Assembly: GCF_034674885.1 (NCBI RefSeq)
Contig: NZ_JAUCDS010000002.1
Coordinates: 186,001-250,000, forward strand
From: Castellaniella sp034674885
Lineage (GTDB): Bacteria > Pseudomonadota > Gammaproteobacteria > Burkholderiales > Burkholderiaceae_B
Reading direction: 5' to 3'
Length of the DNA stretch: 64,000 bases
Each line of letters opens with the position of its first letter. Positions within the stretch are counted from its first letter, which is position 1. Below, one piece after another: positions 35,089-44,163 of the stretch. The notes under the pieces are model-generated. The model saw nothing but the letters and a program-made list of their open reading frames with translations. It did no database searches and was not told the origin of the DNA. The translations under genes were made by a program, and so were the position numbers.

Positions 35089-36411
35089 ATGACCTCTCGC
35101 GAAACGGAAGTGCGCAATCTGCAACGCAGCTGGGCCGAAGACCCCCGCTGGCAAGGCATCAAACGGGGCTACGGCGCCGACGAAGTCGTGCGTCTGCGGG
35201 GCTCGGTGGTGGTGGAACACACCCTGGCCCGCCGGGGGGCTGACAAGCTCTGGGACCTGCTGCACACGGAAGATTACGTCAACGCCCTGGGCGCCCTGAC
35301 CGGCAACCAGGCCATGCAGCAGGTCAAGGCCGGCCTGAAGGCCATCTACCTGTCGGGCTGGCAGGTGGCGGGCGATGCCAACATCGCCGGTGAAATGTAC
35401 CCCGACCAGTCGCTGTATCCGGCCAATTCCGTGCCCAGCGTGGTCAAGCGCATCAACAATTCCCTGACCCGCTGCGACCAGATCCAATGGATGGAAGGCA
35501 AGAACCCAGGCGACGACGGCTACATCGATTACTATGCCCCGATCGTGGCGGATGCCGAGGCCGGTTTCGGCGGTGTGCTGAATGCCTTCGAGCTGATGAA
35601 GTCCATGATCGAGGCGGGGGCCGCCGGCGTGCACTTCGAAGACCAGCTGGCCTCTGTGAAGAAATGCGGCCACATGGGCGGCAAGGTGCTGGTGCCCACC
35701 CGGGAAGCCGTCGCCAAGCTGGTATCCGCCCGCCTGGCTGCCGACGTGCTGAACGTGCCCACGCTGCTGGTAGCCCGTACCGATGCCGAAGCCGCCGACC
35801 TGCTGACCAGCAACGTGGACGACAACGACGCGCCGTTCGTGACGGGCGAGCGCACGCTGGAAGGTTTCTACCGCACCCGCGCCGGCCTGGATCAGGCGAT
35901 TTCGCGCGGCCTGGCCTACGCCCCGTACGCAGATCTGATCTGGTGCGAGACGTCGACTCCCAACCTGGAATATGCCCGCAAGTTCGCCGAGGCCGTCCAC
36001 CGTCAGTTCCCGGGCAAGATGCTGGCCTACAACTGCTCGCCGTCCTTCAACTGGAAGAAGAACCTGGACGACGCCACGGTGGCGAAGTTCCAGCGCGAAC
36101 TGGGCGCCATGGGCTACAAATTCCAGTTCATCACGCTGGCCGGCTTCCATGCGCTGAACTACAGCATGTTCGAACTGGCGCACGGCTATGCCCGCACGCA
36201 GATGAGCGCATTCGTGGAACTGCAGCAAAAGGAATTCGCCGCAGCCGACAAGGGCTTCACCGCCGTCAAGCACCAGCGCGAGGTGGGGGTCAGCTACTTC
36301 GACGCCGTCACGCAGACCATCGAAGGCGGCCAGTCCTCGACGACCGCGCTCAGCGGTTCGACCGAGGAAGCCCAGTTCGACGAGGCGCCCGCCGCAGCGC
36401 AGGTCGCCTGA
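35089..36411 (+). CDS. aceA: Isocitrate lyase
   Basis: 440 residues from the ATG at 35089 (CAGGAG upstream). Splits isocitrate into succinate and glyoxylate, the first step of the glyoxylate shunt. The active-site motif VKKCGHMGGKVLVPT is at about residues 189-203. Also seen: SGWQVAGDANIAGEMYPDQSLYPANSVP near 93, LVARTDAEAADL near 226 and YNCSPSFNWKKNLDD near 319. No malate synthase gene is nearby. A clear terminator follows at 36534. Confidence 0.97.
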   Translation: MTSRETEVRNLQRSWAEDPRWQGIKRGYGADEVVRLRGSVVVEHTLARRGADKLWDLLHTEDYVNALGALTGNQAMQQVKAGLKAIYLSGWQVAGDANIAGEMYPDQSLYPANSVPSVVKRINNSLTRCDQIQWMEGKNPGDDGYIDYYAPIVADAEAGFGGVLNAFELMKSMIEAGAAGVHFEDQLASVKKCGHMGGKVLVPTREAVAKLVSARLAADVLNVPTLLVARTDAEAADLLTSNVDDNDAPFVTGERTLEGFYRTRAGLDQAISRGLAYAPYADLIWCETSTPNLEYARKFAEAVHRQFPGKMLAYNCSPSFNWKKNLDDATVAKFQRELGAMGYKFQFITLAGFHALNYSMFELAHGYARTQMSAFVELQQKEFAAADKGFTAVKHQREVGVSYFDAVTQTIEGGQSSTTALSGSTEEAQFDEAPAAAQVA

Positions 36412-36533
36412 TCGGAATGGAAACTGGGTGAGCCCGGAATCGCGACGGCCCCTGCGGGCTGTTGCGAGCCTGGCGAGTCCGGGCGGCCTGCAAGCCGCAA
36501 GATGGGTGAGAGGGCACCCATGTGGTGTGCTTT

Positions 36534-36559
36534 GGGAAGGCGTGAGCCTTCCCTTTTTT
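36534..36559 (+). terminator. Rho-independent terminator after aceA
   Basis: gggaaggc (36534-36541), loop gtga, gccttccc (36546-36553), then six T. Confidence 0.92.
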
Positions 36560-36605
36560 GTTGGGCATCCGGCGGGCGAGGCCTTGAGCCCTATCGCTGC
36601 ATGGA

Positions 36606-36619
36606 TTGATCTGGGTCAA
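36606..36619 (+). promoter_or_regulatory. FNR box upstream of the ccoI remnant
   Basis: TTGATctggGTCAA matches the FNR/ANR consensus TTGAT-N4-ATCAA at nine of ten fixed positions. A -10 hexamer TATAGT is at 36642-36647, so the box is centred about 41.5 bases before the predicted start of transcription (class II activation). That start would coincide with the ATG at 36654. Confidence 0.8.
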
Positions 36620-36653
36620 GGCCGGGGCTGGCGGGGCTGGCTATAGTCCGGCC

Positions 36654-37616
36654 ATGCACGCTCCATCTTTGTTGTCGCCTCCGCCGCACATGACCGATGC
36701 CATGCGCCGTTCTCGTCGGCACATGTTGGCGCGCACCGGTCTGGCCTGGCTGATCATGATGCAGGTCATGATGCTGGCCTTTCCGGGGTATCTGCGTCAC
36801 AACGCGCGCGCGGCAGATTCGCAGCAGGCGCTGGAACAGGCCATCGTGCTGATGAACTGGCTCAGCCTGATCCTGTGCGTGCCGCTGGTGCTGTACTGCG
36901 CCTGGCCGGTCTGGCGGGGCGCCTGGCGCAGCCTGGGCCGGGGCCGGATCGGCATGGACGTGCCGGTGGCCCTGGGCATTGTGGCCGCCTTTATCCCCAG
37001 CGTGATCGCCACATGGCGCGATGTGGGCGAGGTCTATTTCGATTCTGTGTCCATGTTCGTGGCCTTTCTGCTCACGGCCCGCTTTCTGGAACTGTGCGCC
37101 CGCCAGGCCGTGGATGCGCATCATGCTGCGGACGAGGCATTGCTGGGCCTTGCGGACCGGCTGGCGTTCTGGTTCGTCTGCGTGCAGATCCTGCTGGCCG
37201 GGTTGGTGGGCGCCTACTGGTGGCACACGCAGCCGGGGCATGCCCTGGCAGTGACGGTGGCGCTGCTGGTCATGAGTTGCCCCTGTGCCTTGTCCATGTC
37301 CGTGCCGGCCGCGCTGGCGGCCCGCCGGGCGGTGATCCTGCGCGACAGGGCAGGGCAGCCGGGCGGCCAGGGAGCCGACGGGCAATCGCCGTCGTTCGTC
37401 GATCTGGCCACACGCCGCATCGCCCGACAGAATCTGGTGGGATCCATGGCCTGGCATGTCCTGATGACGCCGCTGGCGGCATTGGGCTGGGTACAGCCCT
37501 GGCTGGCGGCCATCACCATGCTGGTGTCCTCGCTGGCGGTGGCTGCCAATGCCTGGCGCCTGGTCCGTGTTGCGCCCGGCCCCGCCGCTGGCATCGTGGC
37601 CGCCGAACCGGCCTGA
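36654..37616 (+). CDS. CcoI/FixI-like copper P-type ATPase reduced to its membrane helices
   Basis: 320 residues from ATG 36654 (ATGs at 36690 and 36702 also possible). The helices match CcoI, which supplies copper to cbb3 oxidase: MMQVMMLAFPGYL (35-47), RIGMDVPVALGIVAAFI (98-114), GEVYFDSVSMFVAFLLTARFLE (125-146), the metal-site CPC (209-211) and RQNLVGSMAWHVLMTPLAALGWVQPWL near the end. Missing are the N-terminal metal-binding domain, the actuator domain, and the whole phosphorylation/nucleotide domain with DKTGT. The frame is intact and FNR-controlled, next to ccoS and ccoN. Without an ATPase domain it cannot pump alone; it may be a new membrane partner or a decaying gene. Confidence 0.8.
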   Translation: MHAPSLLSPPPHMTDAMRRSRRHMLARTGLAWLIMMQVMMLAFPGYLRHNARAADSQQALEQAIVLMNWLSLILCVPLVLYCAWPVWRGAWRSLGRGRIGMDVPVALGIVAAFIPSVIATWRDVGEVYFDSVSMFVAFLLTARFLELCARQAVDAHHAADEALLGLADRLAFWFVCVQILLAGLVGAYWWHTQPGHALAVTVALLVMSCPCALSMSVPAALAARRAVILRDRAGQPGGQGADGQSPSFVDLATRRIARQNLVGSMAWHVLMTPLAALGWVQPWLAAITMLVSSLAVAANAWRLVRVAPGPAAGIVAAEPA

Positions 37617-37624
37617 GGCCAGCC

Positions 37625-37786
37625 ATGGATGCGCTTTTCTTGTTGCTGCCGATTTCGCTGTTATTCGTTCTGGGGATCGGGGTGGCGTTCTGGTGGGCGA
37701 TTTTCGCCGGTCAGTTCGACGATACCCGGGACGCGGCAAACGCCATCCTGGAAGATGATGATCGCGGGTGTTCCCGGGCCGATTGA
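37625..37786 (+). CDS. ccoS: cbb3-type cytochrome oxidase assembly protein CcoS
   Basis: 53 residues. One N-terminal membrane helix (LFLLLPISLLFVLGIGVAFWWAI) is followed by the conserved GQFDDTRDAANAILEDD. CcoS is needed for placing cofactors in CcoN. It follows the ccoI-like gene by 8 bases. Its stop codon lies inside the FNR box of ccoN. Confidence 0.9.
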   Translation: MDALFLLLPISLLFVLGIGVAFWWAIFAGQFDDTRDAANAILEDDDRGCSRAD

Positions 37787-37796
37787 TTTATATCAA
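37783..37796 (+). promoter_or_regulatory. Perfect FNR box upstream of ccoN
   Basis: TTGATttatATCAA matches the FNR consensus exactly. A -10-like GATTAT is at 37819-37824, again giving a class II position (-41.5). It drives the ccoNOQP operon at low oxygen, most likely through the fnr gene at 43135. Confidence 0.9.
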
Positions 37797-37873
37797 GGCT
37801 GTTTTCGGGCGCTTCAGGGATTATTCAGGTTTTCAAAAATCAATGTCTTAACCTTGTTCTGAGGGGAACGCTT

Positions 37874-39355
37874 ATGGGCACGACCGGGCATACGGGAACA
37901 CCGGCCGAAACCTTCAACTACGGCGTCGTCCGGCAGTTCACCATCGCGACGATTTTCTGGGGCGTCGTGGGGATGGCCGTCGGGGTGCTGATCGCATCGC
38001 AGCTGATCTGGCCGGAACTGAATTTCAACACGCCGTGGCTCAGCTACGGACGCCTGCGTCCGCTGCACACCAATGGGGTGATCTTCGCCTTTGGCGGCAG
38101 CGCCCTGTTCGCCACGTCCTATTACGTGGTGCAGCGCACCTGCCAGGTGCGGCTGTTCTCCGACAAGCTGGCTGCCTTCACCTTCTGGGGTTGGCAGGCC
38201 GTGCTGGTGGGCGCCGTCGTGACGCTGCCCCTGGGCTATACGTCCACCAAGGAATACGCCGAACTGGAATGGCCCATCGACATCCTGATCACGCTGGTCT
38301 GGGTGGCCTACGCCGTCGTGTTCTTCGGCACCATCGCCAAGCGCCGCGTCAAGCACATCTACGTGGCGAACTGGTTCTTCGGGTCCTACATCCTGACCAT
38401 CGCCATCCTGCACATCTTCAACAACCTGGAACTGCCGGTGTCGATGTGGAAGTCGTATTCCGCCTACGCCGGGGTGCAGGACGCCATGGTGCAGTGGTGG
38501 TACGGGCATAATGCGGTGGGTTTTTTCCTGACCACCAGCTTCCTGGGCATGATGTATTACTTCGTGCCCAAGCAGGCCGGCCGTCCCATCTATTCCTACC
38601 GCCTGTCCATCGTGCACTTCTGGGCGCTGGCCTTCACCTACATGTGGGCCGGTCCGCACCACCTGCTGTATACGTCCTTGCCGGACTGGACGCAGTCCCT
38701 GGGCATGGCGTTTTCGCTGATCCTGCTGGCGCCGTCCTGGGGCGGCATGATCAACGGCATCATGACGGTGTCGGGCGCCTGGCACAAACTGCGCACCGAC
38801 CCGATCCTGAAGTTCCTGGTGGTGGCGCTGTCCTTCTACGGCATGGCGACCTTCGAAGGGTCCATGATGTCGATCCGCACGGTCAACGCCCTGTCTCACT
38901 ACACCGACTGGACGGTGGGCCACGTGCACGCCGGCGCCCTGGGCTGGGTGGCCATGATCACCTTCGGTTCGCTGTACTACCTGATCCCGCGTCTCTACGG
39001 TCGCGAGAGCATGGCTCGCCCGGACCTGATCAATCTGCATTTCTGGCTGGCTACGCTGGGCGTGGTGCTGTATATCGCTGCCATGTGGATCGCCGGGGTC
39101 ATGCAGGGGCTGATGTGGCGCGCCACGGGCGCCGACGGCATGCTGACCTACAGCTTCGTCGAAGCCGTGAAGGCCACCTATCCCTTCTATCTCATTCGTG
39201 TGATCGGCGGTCTGTTCTTCCTGACGGGCATGTGCCTGATGGCCTGGAACACCTGGCTTACCGTGCGCGGCCAGCAGCGGGTGAATCCCCCTGTGCCGCT
39301 GGACAGCCCGGATGCGCACGCCGCCCCCGCAATTGCCGTGCCGGCATCGGCCTGA
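37874..39355 (+). CDS. ccoN: cbb3-type cytochrome c oxidase subunit I
   Basis: 493 residues; GAGGGG precedes the ATG. Catalytic subunit with heme b, heme b3 and CuB. About 12-13 membrane segments. Ligand histidines are visible in RPLHTNGVIFAFGGSALFA near residue 63, WWYGHNAVGFFL near 207, WAGPHHLLYT near 256 (CuB pair) and VGHVHAGALGWVAM near 345. High-affinity terminal oxidase for microaerobic respiration. First gene of ccoNOQP, behind an FNR box. Confidence 0.97.
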   Translation: MGTTGHTGTPAETFNYGVVRQFTIATIFWGVVGMAVGVLIASQLIWPELNFNTPWLSYGRLRPLHTNGVIFAFGGSALFATSYYVVQRTCQVRLFSDKLAAFTFWGWQAVLVGAVVTLPLGYTSTKEYAELEWPIDILITLVWVAYAVVFFGTIAKRRVKHIYVANWFFGSYILTIAILHIFNNLELPVSMWKSYSAYAGVQDAMVQWWYGHNAVGFFLTTSFLGMMYYFVPKQAGRPIYSYRLSIVHFWALAFTYMWAGPHHLLYTSLPDWTQSLGMAFSLILLAPSWGGMINGIMTVSGAWHKLRTDPILKFLVVALSFYGMATFEGSMMSIRTVNALSHYTDWTVGHVHAGALGWVAMITFGSLYYLIPRLYGRESMARPDLINLHFWLATLGVVLYIAAMWIAGVMQGLMWRATGADGMLTYSFVEAVKATYPFYLIRVIGGLFFLTGMCLMAWNTWLTVRGQQRVNPPVPLDSPDAHAAPAIAVPASA

Positions 39356-39365
39356 GGAGTTGACC

Positions 39366-40022
39366 ATGTCTGGTACCAAGAAACGTTTTTCGCACGAAAT
39401 GCTGGAACGCAACGTCGGTCTGCTGATCATCTTCAGCATCCTGGTGGTGTCCTTCTCCGGCCTGGTGCAGATCATCCCGCTGTTCTTCCAGCATTCCACG
39501 ACCACGGCGGTCGAGGGCGTCCGGCCCTACGAAGCCCTGAGCCTGGTCGGGCGCGATGTCTACATCCGCGAGGGCTGCGTCGGCTGCCACTCGCAGCAGA
39601 TCCGCAAGCTGCAGTCGGAAGTCCAGCGCTATGGCCCGTATTCCATCGCGGCGGAATCGGTCTACGACCATCCCTTCCTGTGGGGCTCCAAGCGCACCGG
39701 CCCGGACCTGGCCCGCGTGGGGCAGCGCTATTCCGATGAATGGCACCGCATCCACCTGCGCAATCCGCGCGACGTGGTCAAGGAATCGAATATGCCGGCC
39801 TACTCCTGGCTGAAGGAAAACACGGTGGAAGGCGCTGACGTTCAGGAACGCATGCGGGTCCTGCGCCGTCTTGGCGTGCCCTACACCGATGCGGAAATCG
39901 CCGCTGCGCCCGAAGCGCTGAAGGGCAAGACCGAGGAAGACGCCGTGGTCGCCTACCTGCAGGGCTTGGGCGTGGGTGGTCGTGCCGCCGCCGAACAGGC
40001 TATGCAAGATGGGGGCCAATGA
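39366..40022 (+). CDS. ccoO: cbb3-type cytochrome c oxidase subunit II
   Basis: 218 residues from ATG 39366, with GAGG upstream. Membrane-anchored mono-heme cytochrome c: N-terminal helix (GLLIIFSILVVSFSGLVQIIPLF), one CVGCHSQQ heme site near residue 75, and NPRDVVKESNMPAYSWL with the axial Met near 143. It passes electrons from CcoP to CcoN. Spacing to ccoN is 10 bases. Confidence 0.97.
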   Translation: MSGTKKRFSHEMLERNVGLLIIFSILVVSFSGLVQIIPLFFQHSTTTAVEGVRPYEALSLVGRDVYIREGCVGCHSQQIRKLQSEVQRYGPYSIAAESVYDHPFLWGSKRTGPDLARVGQRYSDEWHRIHLRNPRDVVKESNMPAYSWLKENTVEGADVQERMRVLRRLGVPYTDAEIAAAPEALKGKTEEDAVVAYLQGLGVGGRAAAEQAMQDGGQ

Positions 40023-40023
40023 G

Positions 40024-40200
40024 ATGCTCGCCGTGATCAATGGACTGGTGACGGGGCTGGCGATGCTGACATTTGCCGGCATCGTCTGGTGGGCCTGGTC
40101 GGCGCGTCGCGCCGAGGCCAACCGACAGGCGGCGCAGCTGCCATTCGCCCTGCCCGAGGAATATCAGAACGACAAGAATGCCGGGGTGACCCATGAGTGA
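40024..40200 (+). CDS. ccoQ: cbb3-type oxidase subunit IV
   Basis: 58 residues from ATG 40024, one base after the ccoO stop. One membrane helix (VINGLVTGLAMLTFAGIVWWAWS) followed by a charged tail RRAEANRQAAQLPF and LPEEYQNDKN, typical of CcoQ. It stabilises the oxidase complex. It overlaps ccoP by 8 bases (ATGAGTGA). Confidence 0.9.
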   Translation: MLAVINGLVTGLAMLTFAGIVWWAWSARRAEANRQAAQLPFALPEEYQNDKNAGVTHE

Positions 40201-41095
40201 TTTCATCAGCAGTTTCTGGAGCTATTACATTGCCGTCATCGCGCTGGGCGGTATCGTCTGGTGCGTGTACCTCCTGTTTTCCCAACGCGCCTGGCTCAAA
40301 CGCGATGTCAAGGCGGTGGAAAGCACCGGCCACGTCTGGGACGGGGATCTGACGGAATTGAACAATCCCGTGCCGCGCTGGTGGACGGTGATGTACCTGT
40401 TGCTGTGCGTCTTCGCGCTGGGTTACCTGGTGCTGTATCCTGGGTTGGGCAGCAATCCGGGCACGCTGGGTTTCACGGCGGGCAAACAGGTTTTGCAGGA
40501 ACAGGCGGCTCTGAACGAGCGCATCCAGCCCGTGTATGAGCGCTTCCGCGAGATGTCGATTCCGGACATTGCCCAGGACGCCCAGGCGCGCGACATCGGC
40601 CAGCGCCTGTTCCTGAATAATTGCGCGCAGTGCCACGGCTCGGATGCCAAGGGCAGCCGGGGCTTTCCCAATCTGACGGACAACGACTGGCTGTGGGGCG
40701 GTTCGCCCGAGCAGATCCAGGCGACCATCACCCAGGGACGCCACGGCGTCATGCCGCCCTGGGGCGCCATGATCAAGCCGGAAGAAGCATCGGCCATCGC
40801 CCAGTACGTGCGTTCGTTCTCCGGGCTGGCTCACGACCCCCTGCGCGTCAATGCGGGCAAGCGCGGCTTCGACACGTATTGCGTGGCCTGTCACGGCGCG
40901 GAAGGCAAGGGCAACCCCCTGGTGGGCGCCCCCAATCTGACCGATGGCGTCTGGCTGTATGGCAGTTCCGAGGCCACCATCGTCGAAACCATCCTGAATG
41001 GCCGCGACAATCAGATGCCCGCGCAGGAAACCCATCTGACCCCCGAGCAGATCCGTCTGCTGACCGGCTGGGTCTGGGGGCAATCGAACCGTTAA
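40193..41095 (+). CDS. ccoP: cbb3-type cytochrome c oxidase subunit III (di-heme)
   Basis: 300 residues. Two N-terminal membrane helices (about 8-28 and 63-83), then two cytochrome c domains with CAQCHGSD near residue 145 and CVACHGAE near 230. HGVMPPWGAM and DNQMPAQETHL supply the axial methionines. It receives electrons from soluble cytochrome c. Last structural subunit of ccoNOQP; ccoG follows after 18 bases. Confidence 0.97.
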   Translation: MSDFISSFWSYYIAVIALGGIVWCVYLLFSQRAWLKRDVKAVESTGHVWDGDLTELNNPVPRWWTVMYLLLCVFALGYLVLYPGLGSNPGTLGFTAGKQVLQEQAALNERIQPVYERFREMSIPDIAQDAQARDIGQRLFLNNCAQCHGSDAKGSRGFPNLTDNDWLWGGSPEQIQATITQGRHGVMPPWGAMIKPEEASAIAQYVRSFSGLAHDPLRVNAGKRGFDTYCVACHGAEGKGNPLVGAPNLTDGVWLYGSSEATIVETILNGRDNQMPAQETHLTPEQIRLLTGWVWGQSNR

Positions 41096-41113
41096 AAGAA
41101 CCCAGAGATCATC

Positions 41114-42619
<1,506 letters not shown>

Positions 42620-42632
42620 TCAGGACGCTATC

Positions 42633-42851
42633 ATGCCATCCGTGACACACGAGCAATTGTCCGAAGGCCGCCCCTGGTGGCGACACCGCTGGCCGTGGTT
42701 TCTGTTGCTGGGGCCGGCGGTGGCCGTCGTGGGCTGCGTCATCACCATCGTGCTGGCCGTGCAGTCGTATGGCGATCAGGAAATCCAGGACGGCGGACAG
42801 CGCCAGGGGCTGGTAGTGACGCCGCCACCCCCCGCCCAGACGGGACAATGA
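42633..42851 (+). CDS. Short FixH/CcoH-like protein
   Basis: 72 residues from ATG 42633. PWWRHRWPWFLLLGPAVAVVGCVITIVLAV is the FixH-type N-terminal helix, and the segment after it (QEIQDGGQRQGLVV) resembles the start of the FixH periplasmic domain. It then stops in PPPPAQTGQ. Usual FixH/CcoH is about twice as long, so this is a shortened form. It lies where ccoH belongs, after ccoG. Confidence 0.75.
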   Translation: MPSVTHEQLSEGRPWWRHRWPWFLLLGPAVAVVGCVITIVLAVQSYGDQEIQDGGQRQGLVVTPPPPAQTGQ

Positions 42852-42878
42852 ACAGTATCCAAATCCGGGAGAACGGCT

Positions 42879-43130
42879 TTGAAGGCACGCAATCTGATGT
42901 GGATCTTATGGCCCTCGTTTTTGATGGGCGCGGTGACCAGCGGGCTGGTATTCGCCCTGGTGGACCCTTTGGATCTGGTGTTTGCAGGGCGATTCCAGGC
43001 CAGCCGCCTGACGGTGTATACCCTGGGCTTCTTTCTGTTCTGGGCCACGGCGGCCCTGTCCAGCGCGCTGACCCTGCGCATCGCCCCCCGGGGCGTGGTG
43101 CTGGATGAATTCGGCGACCCGATCGACTGA
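42879..43130 (+). CDS. Unknown small membrane protein in the cco cluster
   Basis: 83 residues from a TTG at 42879 with GGGAGA upstream; ATG 42897 would give 77. Two membrane segments (about 7-28 and 44-66) with an Asp-Pro loop between, and a conserved-looking end RGVVLDEFGDPID. I do not recognise the family. Its place after the FixH-like gene and convergent to fnr suggests a link to oxidase assembly. It ends 4 bases before the fnr stop. Confidence 0.7.
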   Translation: MKARNLMWILWPSFLMGAVTSGLVFALVDPLDLVFAGRFQASRLTVYTLGFFLFWATAALSSALTLRIAPRGVVLDEFGDPID

Positions 43131-43134
43131 GCCT

Positions 43135-43908
43135 TCAGCCGCAGTCCGCGCCCGACAGTTCCTGCAGACTGGTGATGTCCAGGAGATGGACTTCGCGCTG
43201 CTGGACCCGGATCAGGCCCTCGCGGGCGAACCGGGAAAACAGCCGGCTGACGGTTTCCAGCGTCAGGCCCAGGAAATTGCCGATTTCCTCGCGGCTCATG
43301 CGCAGGATGAATTCGTAAGGCGAATAGCCCAGAACCTGCAGACGCTGCGACAGATTCAGCAGGAAAGCCGCCAGGCGCTGTTCGGATCTCAGGCTGCCCA
43401 GGGCCAGCAGCTGCTGGTGCGAGCGGTTGATTTCCTTGCTCATGAGGCGGCGCAGCTGCAGATTCAGGGTCGGCAACTGCGGAGTCAGTTTATCCATTTC
43501 ATCCAGGCGGATGATGCAGAGTTCCGTGTCTTCGAGGGCGATGGCGTGTGAGACCTGCTGGGCATTCATCAGGCCGTCCATGCCCAGGATTTCCCCGGGC
43601 AGCAAAAAGCCGGTGATCTGCACTTGGCCGCTCGCGTCTTCGATCTGGGTCTTGATGGATCCCGAGCGCAGGCCGTAGATGGCTTCTGCCGTGTCGCCCT
43701 GGCGATACAGCGTGCCGCCTTTGGGCAGGCGGATGCGCTCTTTGATGAGTTCATCCATTTTGACGACATCCTGGCGCGCCATGCCCAGTGGCAGGCAGAT
43801 GGCGTTCAGCATACAGGTGGAACACCGGGTGGAGTCGGGGGCCACTGGGACGCGCCGAAGCGCGGATGTCCTGGAAGTCGGTCCTGGGAAGGAGGGATCA
43901 GCCGGCAA
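43135..43908 (-). CDS. fnr: Oxygen-sensing transcription regulator FNR/ANR
   Basis: Crp/Fnr protein. The 4Fe-4S cysteines are CSTCMLNAIC (C-x2-C-x5-C), and a further cysteine in ELCIIRL matches Cys122 of E. coli FNR. The helix-turn-helix is MSREEIGNFLGLTLETVSRLFSRF, whose ETVSR recognises TTGAT half-sites. No ATG exists before the first cysteine; the TTG at 43908 is chosen (257 residues), with a GTG at 43950 and others possible. A TATAAT lies on this strand at 43961-43966. It is the likely activator of the two FNR boxes in the cco region. Confidence 0.9.
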   Translation of the reverse strand: MPADPSFPGPTSRTSALRRVPVAPDSTRCSTCMLNAICLPLGMARQDVVKMDELIKERIRLPKGGTLYRQGDTAEAIYGLRSGSIKTQIEDASGQVQITGFLLPGEILGMDGLMNAQQVSHAIALEDTELCIIRLDEMDKLTPQLPTLNLQLRRLMSKEINRSHQQLLALGSLRSEQRLAAFLLNLSQRLQVLGYSPYEFILRMSREEIGNFLGLTLETVSRLFSRFAREGLIRVQQREVHLLDITSLQELSGADCG

Positions 43909-44083
43909 AATAAAACCTGTCGAAAGCAGTGCGAAAAGAAAAGCCCACACGTTGAACAGGATTATAAGTTCTCTGCTGAGATAATTGGGGTTTACACCAT
44001 TGTTTTGTCGAATTCGTCGAAGATGTCTTGAGAATTGTCGGCTTTCCACCTAATTCCGCGTCTTCAACAGGGTTGAGGGGCGA

Positions 44084-44120
44084 TACAGTAGAGGCACTCG
44101 ATAGGGATGCCTATACTGTC
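44084..44120. promoter_or_regulatory. Inverted repeat upstream of nirK
   Basis: tacagtagaggca (44084-44096) and tgcctatactgtc (44108-44120) pair at 11 of 13 positions, centred about 62 bases before the nirK ATG. Candidate operator for a nitric-oxide or nitrite responsive regulator. No full FNR-type site was found here. Confidence 0.45.
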
Positions 44121-44163
44121 GAGAACGCAAACATTTCGATATCAAACAACAATCGAGGGAACC

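Noticed and set aside
44131..44150. A TATCAA half-site near nirK as an FNR box
   Set aside because: Only the right half matches; the left half has one of five bases.
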